NCBI RefSeq assembly: GCF_000770675.1
Contig: NZ_AVBG01000001.1
Coordinates: 248,001-312,000 of the forward strand
DNA from: Pontibacillus chungwhensis BH030062
GTDB lineage: Bacteria; Bacillota; Bacilli; Bacillales; BH030062
Direction of reading: 5' to 3'
DNA: 64,000 nucleotides
The first letter of the stretch is position 1. Every line of letters begins with the position of its first letter. A program made the position numbers and the translations under genes. Below the pieces are notes generated by a model, which did no database searches, was not told the DNA's origin, and saw only the letters and a list, made by a program, of their open reading frames with translations. Shown here one piece after another: positions 9,615 through 17,666 of the stretch.

Positions 9615-9896
9615 ATGAAGAGGCGTATTGTGTTTGGTTGTGGACTTTTTTTGGGGCTATATCTACTGTTAAAAGGGATTGATTTCTTTAAAGATTACGG
9701 AATGAACATTGGCAATTCACCTGAATTGCAATTATTTTTAATCGACGTTACCAATCTACTTCCTCTTCAACAAAGCCCTATCACTGGAACGATTTTGTTA
9801 GTAATGGGATCGATCATCACTGTCTTATCATTTGTGGCTTTTCTTCGTGCAAATCACCATGATGATTATCAGAATGTGGATCAAAACGGTAAATGA
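9615..9896 (+). CDS. Small membrane protein of unknown function (2 TM)
   Basis: A 93-residue protein with two hydrophobic segments, about residues 5-22 and 54-77, and a polar C-terminus. I do not recognise a family. The ribosome site AAGGAGGGG lies about 18 bases before ATG 9615, which is long, so a non-ATG codon nearer the site (ATA 9603 or ACG 9606 in frame) could be the true start. It directly follows the MurE-like gene and is probably cotranscribed with it. Confidence 0.6.
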   Translation: MKRRIVFGCGLFLGLYLLLKGIDFFKDYGMNIGNSPELQLFLIDVTNLLPLQQSPITGTILLVMGSIITVLSFVAFLRANHHDDYQNVDQNGK

Positions 9897-9911
9897 CTAT
9901 TGGTTAACAGA

Positions 9912-9943
9912 AAAACCGCTCCCTATTAATAGAGAGCGGTTTT
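9912..9943. terminator. Bidirectional intrinsic terminator
   Basis: AAAACCGCTC and GAGCGGTTTT form a perfect 10-bp stem with a 12-base loop between two convergent genes. T and A runs on both sides let it work in both directions. Confidence 0.85.
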
Positions 9944-9944
9944 C

Positions 9945-10325
9945 TTATTGGTAAACTTCATTCATAATTCTTTTTAAAATATGAATTTGTTCATCAAAAA
10001 GAATTTTATAATGTTTTTTCATAACTTCAAATTCTTCTGTTCCTTGTTCTGTTACACGGTACCAGTACACTTTTTGGCGTTTTTTCTCAAGGGATTTGTA
10101 GTCTTCACGGCGTTGTAAGAGCCCTTCTTCTGTCATGTCATGAAGGGTATCGAGTAATGTTGAAGGAGCAGGCTGCCAGTTCCCTGTTAGCTTACTAAAC
10201 TCCTCTTTAAAATGTTCACTGATCAGAGATGTACGCTTGTGCAACAAATGTAAAATATAAAACTTGGTAAACTGAGCGGCAGACATATTCAAAGCAAACT
10301 TCTTTGGATTATTCTTGTTTGACAT
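9945..10325 (-). CDS. PadR-like winged-helix regulator
   Basis: A 126-residue protein. The start at 10325 (MSNKNNPKKF) is chosen because AAAGGGG lies about 10 bases upstream; the ATG at 10370 has no such site. An N-terminal winged helix (AQFTKFYILHLL ... STLLDTLHDMTEEGLLQRR) is followed by a wing with basic residues and a long C-terminal helix for dimerisation. This is the PadR layout, also shared by the replication terminator protein Rtp. The target is unknown; the neighbouring ABC importer genes are one candidate. Confidence 0.7.
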   Translation of the reverse strand: MSNKNNPKKFALNMSAAQFTKFYILHLLHKRTSLISEHFKEEFSKLTGNWQPAPSTLLDTLHDMTEEGLLQRREDYKSLEKKRQKVYWYRVTEQGTEEFEVMKKHYKILFDEQIHILKRIMNEVYQ

Positions 10326-10430
10326 CCAAATCACACCCCTTTTGGTAGAAAATAAGTTTGTTGCCAACATCTACATTACTAGTATACCATATTCTGTACT
10401 TAGTAGTAACTCAGAATGTGCATAATAAAA

Positions 10431-10465
10431 CCCTTGAGAACAACAAATTTTGCAATTCTCAAGGG
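10431..10465 (-). terminator. Intrinsic terminator of sulfonate-type ABC operon
   Basis: CCCTTGAGAA and TTCTCAAGGG form a perfect 10-bp stem. Read leftward it follows the binding-protein gene and is followed by TTTTATTATG. Confidence 0.85.
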
Positions 10466-10471
10466 GGCTTA

Positions 10472-11461
10472 TTATTCTATAAAACTTTTATCAACTAAAC
10501 CTTCTAGATCTGGTTTTTCTTTTAAGAATTCTAAATCAAATGAAGAGTTAGCAAACATTTGAAGATAATCTGGGTTAATTTCATATGTGAACGTTATACG
10601 CTCCCAGGCACTATCAATGACGCTACGAGACAGCTCTTGTTCTGTAATATCTTTAATCTTGTTAATCGCGATCGTTTTTGATTCATCAGGATTTTCTTGA
10701 ATAAATTCCGTTGCCTTCATGTGTCCATCCACTAATTTCTGAACTAGTTCCGAATCATTTTCGACTAAATCACTAGAGGTTACAAATACGGCAGCAGGAA
10801 GTGTTTCACCATAAGCTACGTTCTTCGTGTCAATAAGCACCTCTCCATATCCTTCTTCTTCAATGTAAGAAGCCCAAGGTTCTGGGACTGTTGCAACATC
10901 TACTTTTCCATTCGCAAATTGTTGAGCATATGTTGCTGGTTTACCAGTTACATGTTTCATATCCCCGTTTAGACGATCAGATTTCATTCCAAATTCGCGC
11001 ATCATCAACGTTTCAAATTGCACATCATGTGTACAGCCAACTCGAGGAGAGATAAACGTTTTCCCTTTGATGTCCTCAGGTGAAGTGATGCCAGAATCTT
11101 TACGGGCCATTATCACCGTGCCACCTGTAGATCCTGCGGCTAATATGTTAATCTTCGCTCCGTTTGTAAAGTGATTCATAGCTGGTCCTGGACCTACAAG
11201 GCCACCGTGGATCTCACCTGTTTCAATTGCTGTCATAAAACTTGAACCATCTGGAAAGTACTTATAACTTACTTCCGTACCATCTGGCAACGTTTCTTCG
11301 TAAAAGTTCTTTTCTTCTGCTACCATTCCAGCTACGTGATTAATATTTGGGAAATACCCAATTATAATCTCCTCCGGTGTTTCTCCAGATGTAGATTTAC
11401 TTCCACAAGCTGTTAATACGGCAAGAAGAGCAATCGTGCAAAGATATAGTAATTTTTTCAT
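10472..11461 (-). CDS. ABC transporter lipoprotein, sulfonate/nitrate/taurine type (SsuA/NMT1-like)
   Basis: A 329-residue secreted lipoprotein. The signal peptide ends in LLAVLTACGS, with the lipid-bearing Cys near residue 19. The mature part is the two-lobed NMT1/SsuA fold (GYFPNINHVAGMVAEEKNF, FISPRVGCTHDV, VDVATVPEPWASYI). It would bind a small anionic or precursor solute outside the membrane and pass it to the permease and ATPase encoded just upstream. Gene order (ATPase, permease, binding protein) and the permease type fit an Ssu/Tau-like sulfonate importer. Nitrate and thiamine-precursor importers share the fold, so the substrate is uncertain. Confidence 0.82.
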   Translation of the reverse strand: MKKLLYLCTIALLAVLTACGSKSTSGETPEEIIIGYFPNINHVAGMVAEEKNFYEETLPDGTEVSYKYFPDGSSFMTAIETGEIHGGLVGPGPAMNHFTNGAKINILAAGSTGGTVIMARKDSGITSPEDIKGKTFISPRVGCTHDVQFETLMMREFGMKSDRLNGDMKHVTGKPATYAQQFANGKVDVATVPEPWASYIEEEGYGEVLIDTKNVAYGETLPAAVFVTSSDLVENDSELVQKLVDGHMKATEFIQENPDESKTIAINKIKDITEQELSRSVIDSAWERITFTYEINPDYLQMFANSSFDLEFLKEKPDLEGLVDKSFIE

Positions 11462-11489
11462 AATTCATCCACCTCTTTTTTTGTATTTA

Positions 11490-12242
11490 TTATAGTAGGC
11501 CCCAACGTTTCATTACTGTCTTCTCTAACTTAGAAAAGACTAGATGATCAACAGTTGAGCCGATCACACCAATAATTAGGATAATTGCCATAACAACATC
11601 TACTCTTGCAAAGTCAAAAGCGTATGTTAATGAATAGCCAAGTCCTGGTCCGTTACTTAATAATTCACCTGCCATCAATGCACGCCAGCTAAATGCCCAC
11701 GCAAGGCGAATTCCTGTCATGAAATGAGGAATAGAAGCAGGGATTTCAACCTTAAAGAACAGCTCCAAACCGTTCACACCCATTGTTCTTGCCGCTTTCT
11801 TGAAAGATGAAGGGACGTTTCGAAGAGCCGTCCGTGTATTTAGAGCCATTACAAAAACTCCACCGATTACGACCACAAAAATGACTGCCATTTCGTTGAA
11901 GCCAAATAGTAATAATGAGAGAGGCACCCAAGCGATACTGGGGATACTTTGCAATGCTATTAAATACATACCGGCAGTTTCATCCGCTTGTTTAGATTTC
12001 GCTAACAAAACCCCAATTGATGTGCCGAGTATGATACTGATTGGAAGACCATATAACAAATGCTTAAAACTAGCCAAAAGGGCTTTCGTTAAGGTCCCGT
12101 CTCCGAACCCTTCGACTAAAGCATAGTACACATCAACAGGAGGGGGGAATGCGATTTCTGGGAATACTCCCGCTGAATAGACACCTTGCCAGAGAGCAAT
12201 AACCGCTACAAGAAATAAAATTCGTTTTAATAAGATTTTCAT
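11490..12242 (-). CDS. ABC transporter permease, SsuC/TauC-like
   Basis: A 250-residue inner-membrane permease with about six hydrophobic segments and the ATPase-contact loop FFKVEIPASIPHFMTGIRLAWAFSWRALMAGE typical of the nitrate/sulfonate/taurine group. It overlaps the ATPase gene by 4 bases, so the two are translationally coupled. Confidence 0.88.
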   Translation of the reverse strand: MKILLKRILFLVAVIALWQGVYSAGVFPEIAFPPPVDVYYALVEGFGDGTLTKALLASFKHLLYGLPISIILGTSIGVLLAKSKQADETAGMYLIALQSIPSIAWVPLSLLLFGFNEMAVIFVVVIGGVFVMALNTRTALRNVPSSFKKAARTMGVNGLELFFKVEIPASIPHFMTGIRLAWAFSWRALMAGELLSNGPGLGYSLTYAFDFARVDVVMAIILIIGVIGSTVDHLVFSKLEKTVMKRWGLL

Positions 12243-13009
12243 TGTAATTCTTCCTTTAATACTTTGTTGATTTCGCCTTCTAACAATCCCATTACATGTT
12301 GCTCCATAGCGATGACATCAGCATCTGTTCTTACTCTGGGCCTAGGAAGTGTAATAGATAAATCCTCTATAATCCGCCCAGGACGTGTTCCCATTACGAT
12401 AATGCGATCTGATAATTTAATAGCTTCAGAGATTGAATGTGTGACAAAAAGTATGGTTTTCTGGTCTTCTGACCAAATCCGCAACAACTCGTCGTGTAAG
12501 ATATGCCTGGTTTGTTCATCTAAAGCCCCAAACGGTTCATCCATTAGTAACACTTTTGGATCCATAGCAAGGGCCCTCGCTATCGCTACACGTTGTTGCA
12601 TTCCACCTGAAAGTTCGTGGGGATAAGATTGTGTGAAGCGGCTAAGGTGCACCATTTGCAAATAGTTCTTAGCTGTGGTGACTTGATCTTTCTTCGATAA
12701 GTGCTTTAAAGGAAATTTAACGTTTTCTAAAACATTTAACCAAGGGAATAGTGCTGGTTGCTGAAACACCATACCTCTGTCAGGGCCGGGTTTTGCTACA
12801 GGCTGATCTTCTAAAAGGATCTCCCCGCTCGTTATCGACTCAAGTCCTGCTATCATAGCGAGAAGCGTTGATTTTCCGCATCCTGATGGACCTAATATGG
12901 ATACAAAATTATGTTCCTCTATAGAAAGATTGATGTCAGAAAACACCTCCCAAGCTCCGTGCTCTTCATGTGGAAAAGATTTTGATACATTGTTTAATTC
13001 TAAGTACAT
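12239..13009 (-). CDS. ABC transporter ATPase, SsuB/TauB-like
   Basis: A 256-residue ATPase. It has Walker A GPSGCGKST, the Q-loop MVFQQPALFPW, the signature LSGGMQQRVAIARAL, Walker B VLLMDEPFGALD and the switch His in FVTHSISEA. It is the first gene of the leftward importer operon and has a clear sigma-A-type promoter at 13065-13094. GGACCTTC-type editing signs are absent and the protein is complete. Confidence 0.9.
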   Translation of the reverse strand: MYLELNNVSKSFPHEEHGAWEVFSDINLSIEEHNFVSILGPSGCGKSTLLAMIAGLESITSGEILLEDQPVAKPGPDRGMVFQQPALFPWLNVLENVKFPLKHLSKKDQVTTAKNYLQMVHLSRFTQSYPHELSGGMQQRVAIARALAMDPKVLLMDEPFGALDEQTRHILHDELLRIWSEDQKTILFVTHSISEAIKLSDRIIVMGTRPGRIIEDLSITLPRPRVRTDADVIAMEQHVMGLLEGEINKVLKEELQ

Positions 13010-13029
13010 TAGCTCAGCCCTTTTCTCTA

Positions 13030-13043
13030 ATTCTTATAAGAAT
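13030..13043. promoter_or_regulatory. 14-bp perfect palindrome, possible operator
   Basis: ATTCTTATAAGAAT is a perfect palindrome between the promoter (13065-13094) and the start codon of the importer ATPase gene. It would lie in the first 30 bases of the transcript or just after the start site. I do not match it to a known regulator. Confidence 0.35.
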
Positions 13044-13064
13044 AATCGGAATTATATGCGTTAT

Positions 13065-13094
13065 ATTATACGATTCTGTTAAAAAACGTGTCAA
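13065..13094 (-). promoter_or_regulatory. Sigma-A-type promoter of sulfonate-type ABC operon
   Basis: Read leftward, TTGACA (13094-13089) and TATAAT (13070-13065) are both perfect consensus hexamers, 18 bp apart, and lead into the ATPase gene starting at 13009. A ribosome site AAAGGG precedes its ATG. Confidence 0.7.
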
Positions 13095-13417
13095 CCTATT
13101 TTAGAATTTTATGAAATCTTTACTATTCGTTAATAGAGGAATGGTGATTCACTATTTGATAACTGTTTCATGTTTAGAAATATGGTACAATATGTGCGGT
13201 ATTGGCTTATGTAATTAATGTTTTGTACATGAAACTCACATATTCTTAACATGAATATGTGATTTATGTAGTGAAAAGGACGTTATATTACTGATATGAT
13301 TAGAGACAGACGTAACAAATAGAAACATTGATTTACTTAATAAAAATGTACATAAGAGTAAAATCCAATTGTTGTGGAAATCTTAAACATTAATAGTGAA
13401 ATAAAGGAGTATGCAGC
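13095..13417. other. Divergent intergenic region before SqdX-like gene
   Basis: This 320-bp AT-rich stretch separates the leftward importer operon from the rightward glycosyltransferase. It holds an extended -10 element, TGGTACAAT, at 13183-13191, with no good -35. It also holds a 10-bp inverted repeat, TCACATATTC/GAATATGTGA, at 13236-13262. No open frame or RNA gene is recognised. Confidence 0.45.
13236..13262. repeat. Inverted repeat upstream of SqdX-like gene
   Basis: Two 10-bp arms, TCACATATTC and GAATATGTGA, are separated by 7 bases, about 45 bp downstream of the extended -10 element. No T run follows, so it is more likely an operator or mRNA hairpin than a terminator. Confidence 0.4.
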
Positions 13418-14548
13418 TTGAAGATCGCAATTGTAACGGAAACCTTCTTACCTTCTACTGACGGAGTGGTAACAAGGCTTAAAGAAGCTATTAAATACCT
13501 GAGGAGTCAACAACATGAGGTTGTGGTCATTGCTCCTGATTTAGGTGTTTATGAATATGAAGGAGCCATTGTTGAAGGTGTAAAAACAACGACGTTACCA
13601 TTTTACAAATATCGCCCCTTTTCATTGCCAAATAAAATAGTGAAGTCTTTGCTACAAAAACATAATCCAGACATCGTTCATGTGGTGAATCCTGCCCTTG
13701 TGGGAGTATCCGGGGTAAAATACGCTAAAGAGTTGAACCTTCCATTGTTAGCTTCTTATCACACCCATGTACCAAAATACTTGGATTACTATAGGTTATA
13801 TGCTTTTAAACCGCTTCTATGGTGGCATTTTAAGCGACTTCATAATCAAGCGGATTTGAACCTTTGTACATCTCAAGCCGTTAAAGATGAACTAGATGAA
13901 GAAGGGTTTTATAATGTTCATGTTTGGAAACGGGGTGTAGCGGTTGATCGCTACTCTCCAGAGCACTATAGCCAAGAGATGAGGAGTCGTCTTACTGGAG
14001 GGGAACCACATAAGAAGTTGCTGGTGTTTGTCGGTCGGCTTGCAGCTGAGAAGGAGATTCACAAATTAAAGCCGCTTCTTGAACAGCGAGATGATGTTCG
14101 GTTAGCCATTGTTGGAGATGGTCCAGCTCGTGAACAAGTTGAGAAGACATTTGAAGATACAACTGCGATTTTTACAGGATTCTTACATGGGGATGAGTTA
14201 AATCAAGCATTTGCCTCAGCCGATGCCTTTATTTTTCCTTCTGTAACCGAAACATTAGGACTCGTTATTTTAGAAGCTATGGCTTCAGGCTTACCTGTCA
14301 TCGCAGCAAAGAGTGGACCTACTATGGAACAAGTAGAAGATGGACGTACAGGATTGTTATTTGAAAATGAAGATACTCAAAGCTTAATTGAAGCGGTAGA
14401 GAAGATAGAAGATGCGGAGCTTATGCAAACTCTACGCGAAAATGCTAGAGCTGAAGCGGAAAAGTTCAGTTGGACAAAACCATCTGAACAATTATTAGAG
14501 TATTACGAGCAAGTGTTAGGTTCTATAAAAATGAAACAAGCGAATTGA
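13418..14548 (+). CDS. Glycosyltransferase family 4, sulfoquinovosyltransferase SqdX/SQD2-like
   Basis: A 376-residue GT-B glycosyltransferase. It starts at TTG 13418 after AAAGGAG; the nearby ATG 13411 is out of frame. The N-terminal half has FLPSTDGVVTRL, DIVHVVNPALVG and SYHTHVPKYLDYY. The C-terminal half has VGRLAAEKEIHKL, AIVGDGPAREQVE and the family's FPSVTETLGLVILEAMASGLPV. These segments, notably VVNPALVG, SYHTHVPKYL and NLCTSQAV, closely follow cyanobacterial and plant SqdX/SQD2, which add sulfoquinovose from its UDP form to diacylglycerol. The UDP-sulfoquinovose synthase encoded at 44627 supports this. A glycolipid mannosyl- or glucosyltransferase remains possible. Confidence 0.72.
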   Translation: MKIAIVTETFLPSTDGVVTRLKEAIKYLRSQQHEVVVIAPDLGVYEYEGAIVEGVKTTTLPFYKYRPFSLPNKIVKSLLQKHNPDIVHVVNPALVGVSGVKYAKELNLPLLASYHTHVPKYLDYYRLYAFKPLLWWHFKRLHNQADLNLCTSQAVKDELDEEGFYNVHVWKRGVAVDRYSPEHYSQEMRSRLTGGEPHKKLLVFVGRLAAEKEIHKLKPLLEQRDDVRLAIVGDGPAREQVEKTFEDTTAIFTGFLHGDELNQAFASADAFIFPSVTETLGLVILEAMASGLPVIAAKSGPTMEQVEDGRTGLLFENEDTQSLIEAVEKIEDAELMQTLRENARAEAEKFSWTKPSEQLLEYYEQVLGSIKMKQAN

Positions 14549-14556
14549 AACCACCA

Positions 14557-14589
14557 AGAAAAGCCTTAGATTATGCCTAAGGCTTTTCT
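14557..14589 (+). terminator. Intrinsic terminator
   Basis: AGAAAAGCCTTAG and CTAAGGCTTTTCT form a 13-bp stem with a 7-base loop, followed by TTTT, after the glycosyltransferase gene. Confidence 0.88.
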
Positions 14590-14615
14590 TTTTATCCATA
14601 TAGGGGGGTATTAAA

Positions 14616-15188
14616 ATGTATTCGGAGAAGCGAAAGATGTTAGCTGGGGAGTTGTATAACGCAAGTGATGAGGAATTAGTTAAAGACCGACTTAATGCCA
14701 GGGAATTAACACGGGCTTATAACAATACAACAGAAGCGGAAGATGATAGACGTACAGAAATATTAAAAGCACTTTTTGGCTCCACCGGAAATAATCTTGC
14801 CGTAGAACCCACTTTCAGATGCGATTATGGATATAACATACATGTAGGTGAGGATTTTTATGCAAATTTTGACTGCATCATACTAGATGTCTGTCCAGTA
14901 ACAATTGGTGACCATTGCTTATTAGCTCCAGGCGTCCGTATTCTCACAGCGACTCATCCAGTAGATCCCACAACAAGAAGTTCAGGACTTGAGTACGGTA
15001 AGCCTGTAAAACTTAAAGATCATGTATGGGTTGGAGCCAATGCAATCATTAACCCTGGTGTTACCATCGGTCATAATGTAATTATTGGGTCCGGAGCTGT
15101 CGTCACAAAGGATGTACCGGATAATGTAATTATTGGAGGTAATCCTGCACGAATAATCAAAGAAGTGGAATTCAACCCAGAAGCATAA
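14616..15188 (+). CDS. maa: Maltose/galactoside O-acetyltransferase-type enzyme
   Basis: A 190-residue left-handed beta-helix acetyltransferase, full length for Maa/LacA. The N-terminal cap ([18 protein letters not shown]) is the Mac domain. Hexapeptide repeats run from about residue 70 to 185 ([31 protein letters not shown]), and the catalytic His lies in LTATHPVD. It transfers acetyl from acetyl-CoA to a sugar hydroxyl. The biological acceptor in such single genes is generally not known. AGGGGGG precedes the ATG, and terminators on both sides show it is a single-gene unit. Confidence 0.87.
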   Translation: MYSEKRKMLAGELYNASDEELVKDRLNARELTRAYNNTTEAEDDRRTEILKALFGSTGNNLAVEPTFRCDYGYNIHVGEDFYANFDCIILDVCPVTIGDHCLLAPGVRILTATHPVDPTTRSSGLEYGKPVKLKDHVWVGANAIINPGVTIGHNVIIGSGAVVTKDVPDNVIIGGNPARIIKEVEFNPEA

Positions 15189-15194
15189 AGTTTG

Positions 15195-15238
15195 AAAAAG
15201 ATGAAGAAACGGATATCCATTCGTTCCTTCATCTTTTT
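15195..15238 (+). terminator. Intrinsic terminator
   Basis: AAAAAGATGAAG and CTTCATCTTTTT form a 12-bp stem with a 20-base, partly paired loop just after the acetyltransferase gene. Confidence 0.8.
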
Positions 15239-15560
15239 TGATATTGAAAACAATAAGATTGTGAAGGATTACTAGAATTAAAACAGGGCGACTTACAGTA
15301 AATATTGCACGAATAGGCAATATTATACGCTCTGAGAAAATAGCGGTATTTTTACATAAATAAAACAAAAAATGAATCGAACCCCCGTATATTTGATCAA
15401 TATATACAATGGATATGAATAAATATGCGTTTTTGATAGTTTTATTTTATTTCTCTGTGAGTTAATAACGGTCCTATTTAAGACATTGTTCTAAGGTTTC
15501 CCTTACCATAAGATGAAGATAGATAGGAAACGATGAGTGTGGAGAAGGGGGCATTGAATC
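15239..15560. other. Intergenic region before glycan locus
   Basis: The stretch is AT-rich with no gene. It holds an 8-bp inverted repeat AATATTGC/GCAATATT (15301-15324) and a partly palindromic block GTATAT-TTGATCAA-T-ATATAC (15387-15407). It also holds one copy of TAACGGTC (15466-15473), a motif found twice upstream of the secreted protein gene at 19813. AGAAGGGGG at about 15543 is the ribosome site of the next gene. Confidence 0.4.
15466..15473 (+). promoter_or_regulatory. TAACGGTC motif before glycan locus
   Basis: This is a single copy of TAACGGTC. Sixteen bases downstream is TCTAAG, a weak -10-like hexamer. The same 8-mer at the same distance from a -10-like hexamer occurs at 19711-19718. 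Confidence 0.35.
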
Positions 15561-16577
15561 TTGAGAAATATCCGTGATTTAGAACAAAAAATGTGTGAAC
15601 CATCTGCTGGTTTAGTACGAGATATCACCTTACTTGATGGTGATATTATGATTTTAGGAGTAGGCGGGAAAATGGGACCCACATTAGCTAAGCTGGCAAA
15701 GAATACGGTGGATTGTGCTAAGCAGGAGAAACAGGTATATGCTGTTTCGAGGTTCTCGAAAGGTTCTCTTCGACGTGAGCTTGAAGCGTTTGGGATTAAG
15801 ACTATTGCAGCGGATCTTTTAGATGAACACCAATTAGATCACTTACCTGATGTGAAAAATATCATTTATATGGTCGGCCATAAATTTGGGACTACAGGAA
15901 ATGAGCATTTTACGTGGGCCATGAATTCCTTCTTACCTGGTCTAATAGCAAAGAAATTTAAAAACTCTCGAATTGTATCGTTCTCAACGGGGAATGTATA
16001 TCCTCTTACTCCAGTTAAAAATGGCGGAGTATCAGAAGAATACCCTACAGGTCCAATCGGAGAATATGCACAATCTTGCCTTGGCCGTGAACGTGTATTT
16101 ACTTATTATTCCCACAAATATAACATTCCTCAGCTTCATTTTCGTTTAAACTATGCGATAGATCTTCGTTATGGTGTTCTCCTTGAAATAGCTAAATCTG
16201 TAAAGGAAGGCAAGCCAGTTGATGTTACGATGGGCCATGCTAATGTGATCTGGCAAGGTGATGCAAACGACATGGCGATTCGGTCTTTATTATATTGTAG
16301 TTCTCCTCCTGAATTCCTTAATGTTACAGGTCCTGAGACAATGTCGATACGCTGGGCTGCTGAACAGTTTGGTGAATTAATGAACAGGTCACCAGTCATT
16401 ATAGGGGAAGAACAAGATACTGCTCTATTGAGTAATGCTTCAAAATCCCATAAACTCTTTGGATACCCAAAAGTAACTTTGCGAGAAATGATCGAATGGA
16501 CGGCAGAATGGTTGGAGCATGACGGTGAGGTCCTTGCTAAACCAACCCACTTCCAGGAGAGGGAGGGGAAGTATTAA
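15561..16577 (+). CDS. NAD-dependent epimerase/dehydratase-like oxidoreductase of glycan locus
   Basis: A 338-residue extended short-chain dehydrogenase, starting at TTG 15561 after AGAAGGGGG. The nucleotide loop is GVGGKMG near residue 34, an unusual form of GxxGxxG, and it sits after a 28-residue N-terminal extension. The strand-4 segment is IVSFSTGNVYPL. The usual YxxxK is replaced around YAQSCLGRERVF, so Tyr is kept but Lys is not obvious. It may therefore bind NAD without normal SDR chemistry, or use another base. The gene touches the next one and belongs to the glycan-degradation operon. It probably acts on an unsaturated or keto sugar; the exact substrate is unknown. Confidence 0.7.
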   Translation: MRNIRDLEQKMCEPSAGLVRDITLLDGDIMILGVGGKMGPTLAKLAKNTVDCAKQEKQVYAVSRFSKGSLRRELEAFGIKTIAADLLDEHQLDHLPDVKNIIYMVGHKFGTTGNEHFTWAMNSFLPGLIAKKFKNSRIVSFSTGNVYPLTPVKNGGVSEEYPTGPIGEYAQSCLGRERVFTYYSHKYNIPQLHFRLNYAIDLRYGVLLEIAKSVKEGKPVDVTMGHANVIWQGDANDMAIRSLLYCSSPPEFLNVTGPETMSIRWAAEQFGELMNRSPVIIGEEQDTALLSNASKSHKLFGYPKVTLREMIEWTAEWLEHDGEVLAKPTHFQEREGKY

Positions 16578-17642
16578 GTGGATACACGTATAAATATAGA
16601 AAAGTGGAAGTTGCTACACGAAGGTACTGTTATTCCAGCGCATCCTCTAGCACTAACGAAAAAGAAAGAATTAGATGAGAGAAGACAACGAGCGTTAACG
16701 CGTTACTATATGGAGAGTGGGGCGGGAGGGGTTGCTGTTGGCGTCCATACGACTCAATTTGAAATACGTGAACCAAGCATTAATCTTTATGAAACTGTAT
16801 TAAGATTGACTGCAGAGGAAGTAAATCATGCTCGTCTTAATAAGCCTTTCTTAAAAATAGCAGGAATCTGCGGTCCAACTGACCAAGCTCTGACAGAAGC
16901 AACACTTGCGAAAGAATTAAACTATGATATGGGACTTGTCAGCATGGGAGGTTTGCACTTAACGGAGAAAGAACATCTGGAGCGAATTATGGAAATAGCA
17001 ACTATTATTCCGGTCTTTGGATTCTATCTTCAACCTTCAGTAGGTGGGAGAACTTTTTCCTATGAGTTCTGGGAACAATTTGCTGAAATTGAAGGTGTTT
17101 GTGCTGTGAAAATGGCGCCCTTTAACCGCTACCAGACCCTAGACGTAGTTAGGGCTGTTTGTCACTCCAGTCGAGTGGATGAAATTGCTCTTTATACAGG
17201 GAACGACGATAATATCGTCATTGATTTACTTACGAGTTACCAATTCACCGTCAATGGAAAAAACGTTTCGAAACCAATTGTAGGTGGCCTCCTTGGCCAT
17301 TGGGCTGTTTGGACGTCCAAAGCGGTTCAACTATTTGAAGACACTAAGAATATGCGAGGGAGTCAGAATCTCTCTCCCCAAATACTTACAACTGCTACTC
17401 ATGTTACTGATAGTAATGCGGCACTCTTTGACGCGGCTCACCACTACAAAGGCTGTATTGCAGGTATTAATGAGGTGTTGAGAAGACAAGGTTTATTGGC
17501 TGAAAACACGTGTTTGAATGATCATGATCGGTTAAGTCCGGGGCAATCAGAAGAAATTGATCGAATTTATGAGCAATACCCACACCTTACTGATGATTTC
17601 TTTGTAAGTAAGAATTTAGAGAAGTGGCTCTCGGGAAGATAG
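16578..17642 (+). CDS. Dihydrodipicolinate synthase-family aldolase/dehydratase
   Basis: A 354-residue DapA-family TIM barrel, starting at GTG right after the previous stop, with GGGAGGGG upstream. It is longer than DapA (about 290). Recognisable parts are GAGGVAVGVHTTQFEIRE and the strand with CAVKMAPFNRYQT, where the Schiff-base Lys is probably the K of VKMAP. Members of this group in sugar-acid operons cleave or dehydrate 2-keto-3-deoxy acids. With the lyase next door it could process the keto-deoxy product of a uronate. The substrate is not known. Confidence 0.72.
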   Translation: MDTRINIEKWKLLHEGTVIPAHPLALTKKKELDERRQRALTRYYMESGAGGVAVGVHTTQFEIREPSINLYETVLRLTAEEVNHARLNKPFLKIAGICGPTDQALTEATLAKELNYDMGLVSMGGLHLTEKEHLERIMEIATIIPVFGFYLQPSVGGRTFSYEFWEQFAEIEGVCAVKMAPFNRYQTLDVVRAVCHSSRVDEIALYTGNDDNIVIDLLTSYQFTVNGKNVSKPIVGGLLGHWAVWTSKAVQLFEDTKNMRGSQNLSPQILTTATHVTDSNAALFDAAHHYKGCIAGINEVLRRQGLLAENTCLNDHDRLSPGQSEEIDRIYEQYPHLTDDFFVSKNLEKWLSGR

Positions 17643-17666
17643 AGGACTTGTCAGAGGAGGATTCTT

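Noticed and set aside
9945-10325. Reading the winged-helix protein as a replication terminator protein (Rtp).
   Set aside because: The size and fold are similar, but no Ter-like repeats were seen nearby and the sequence fits PadR at least as well.
13157-13191. TTGATA...TACAAT as a normal promoter before the SqdX-like gene.
   Set aside because: The spacing is 24 bp, too long. Only the extended -10 TGGTACAAT is kept.
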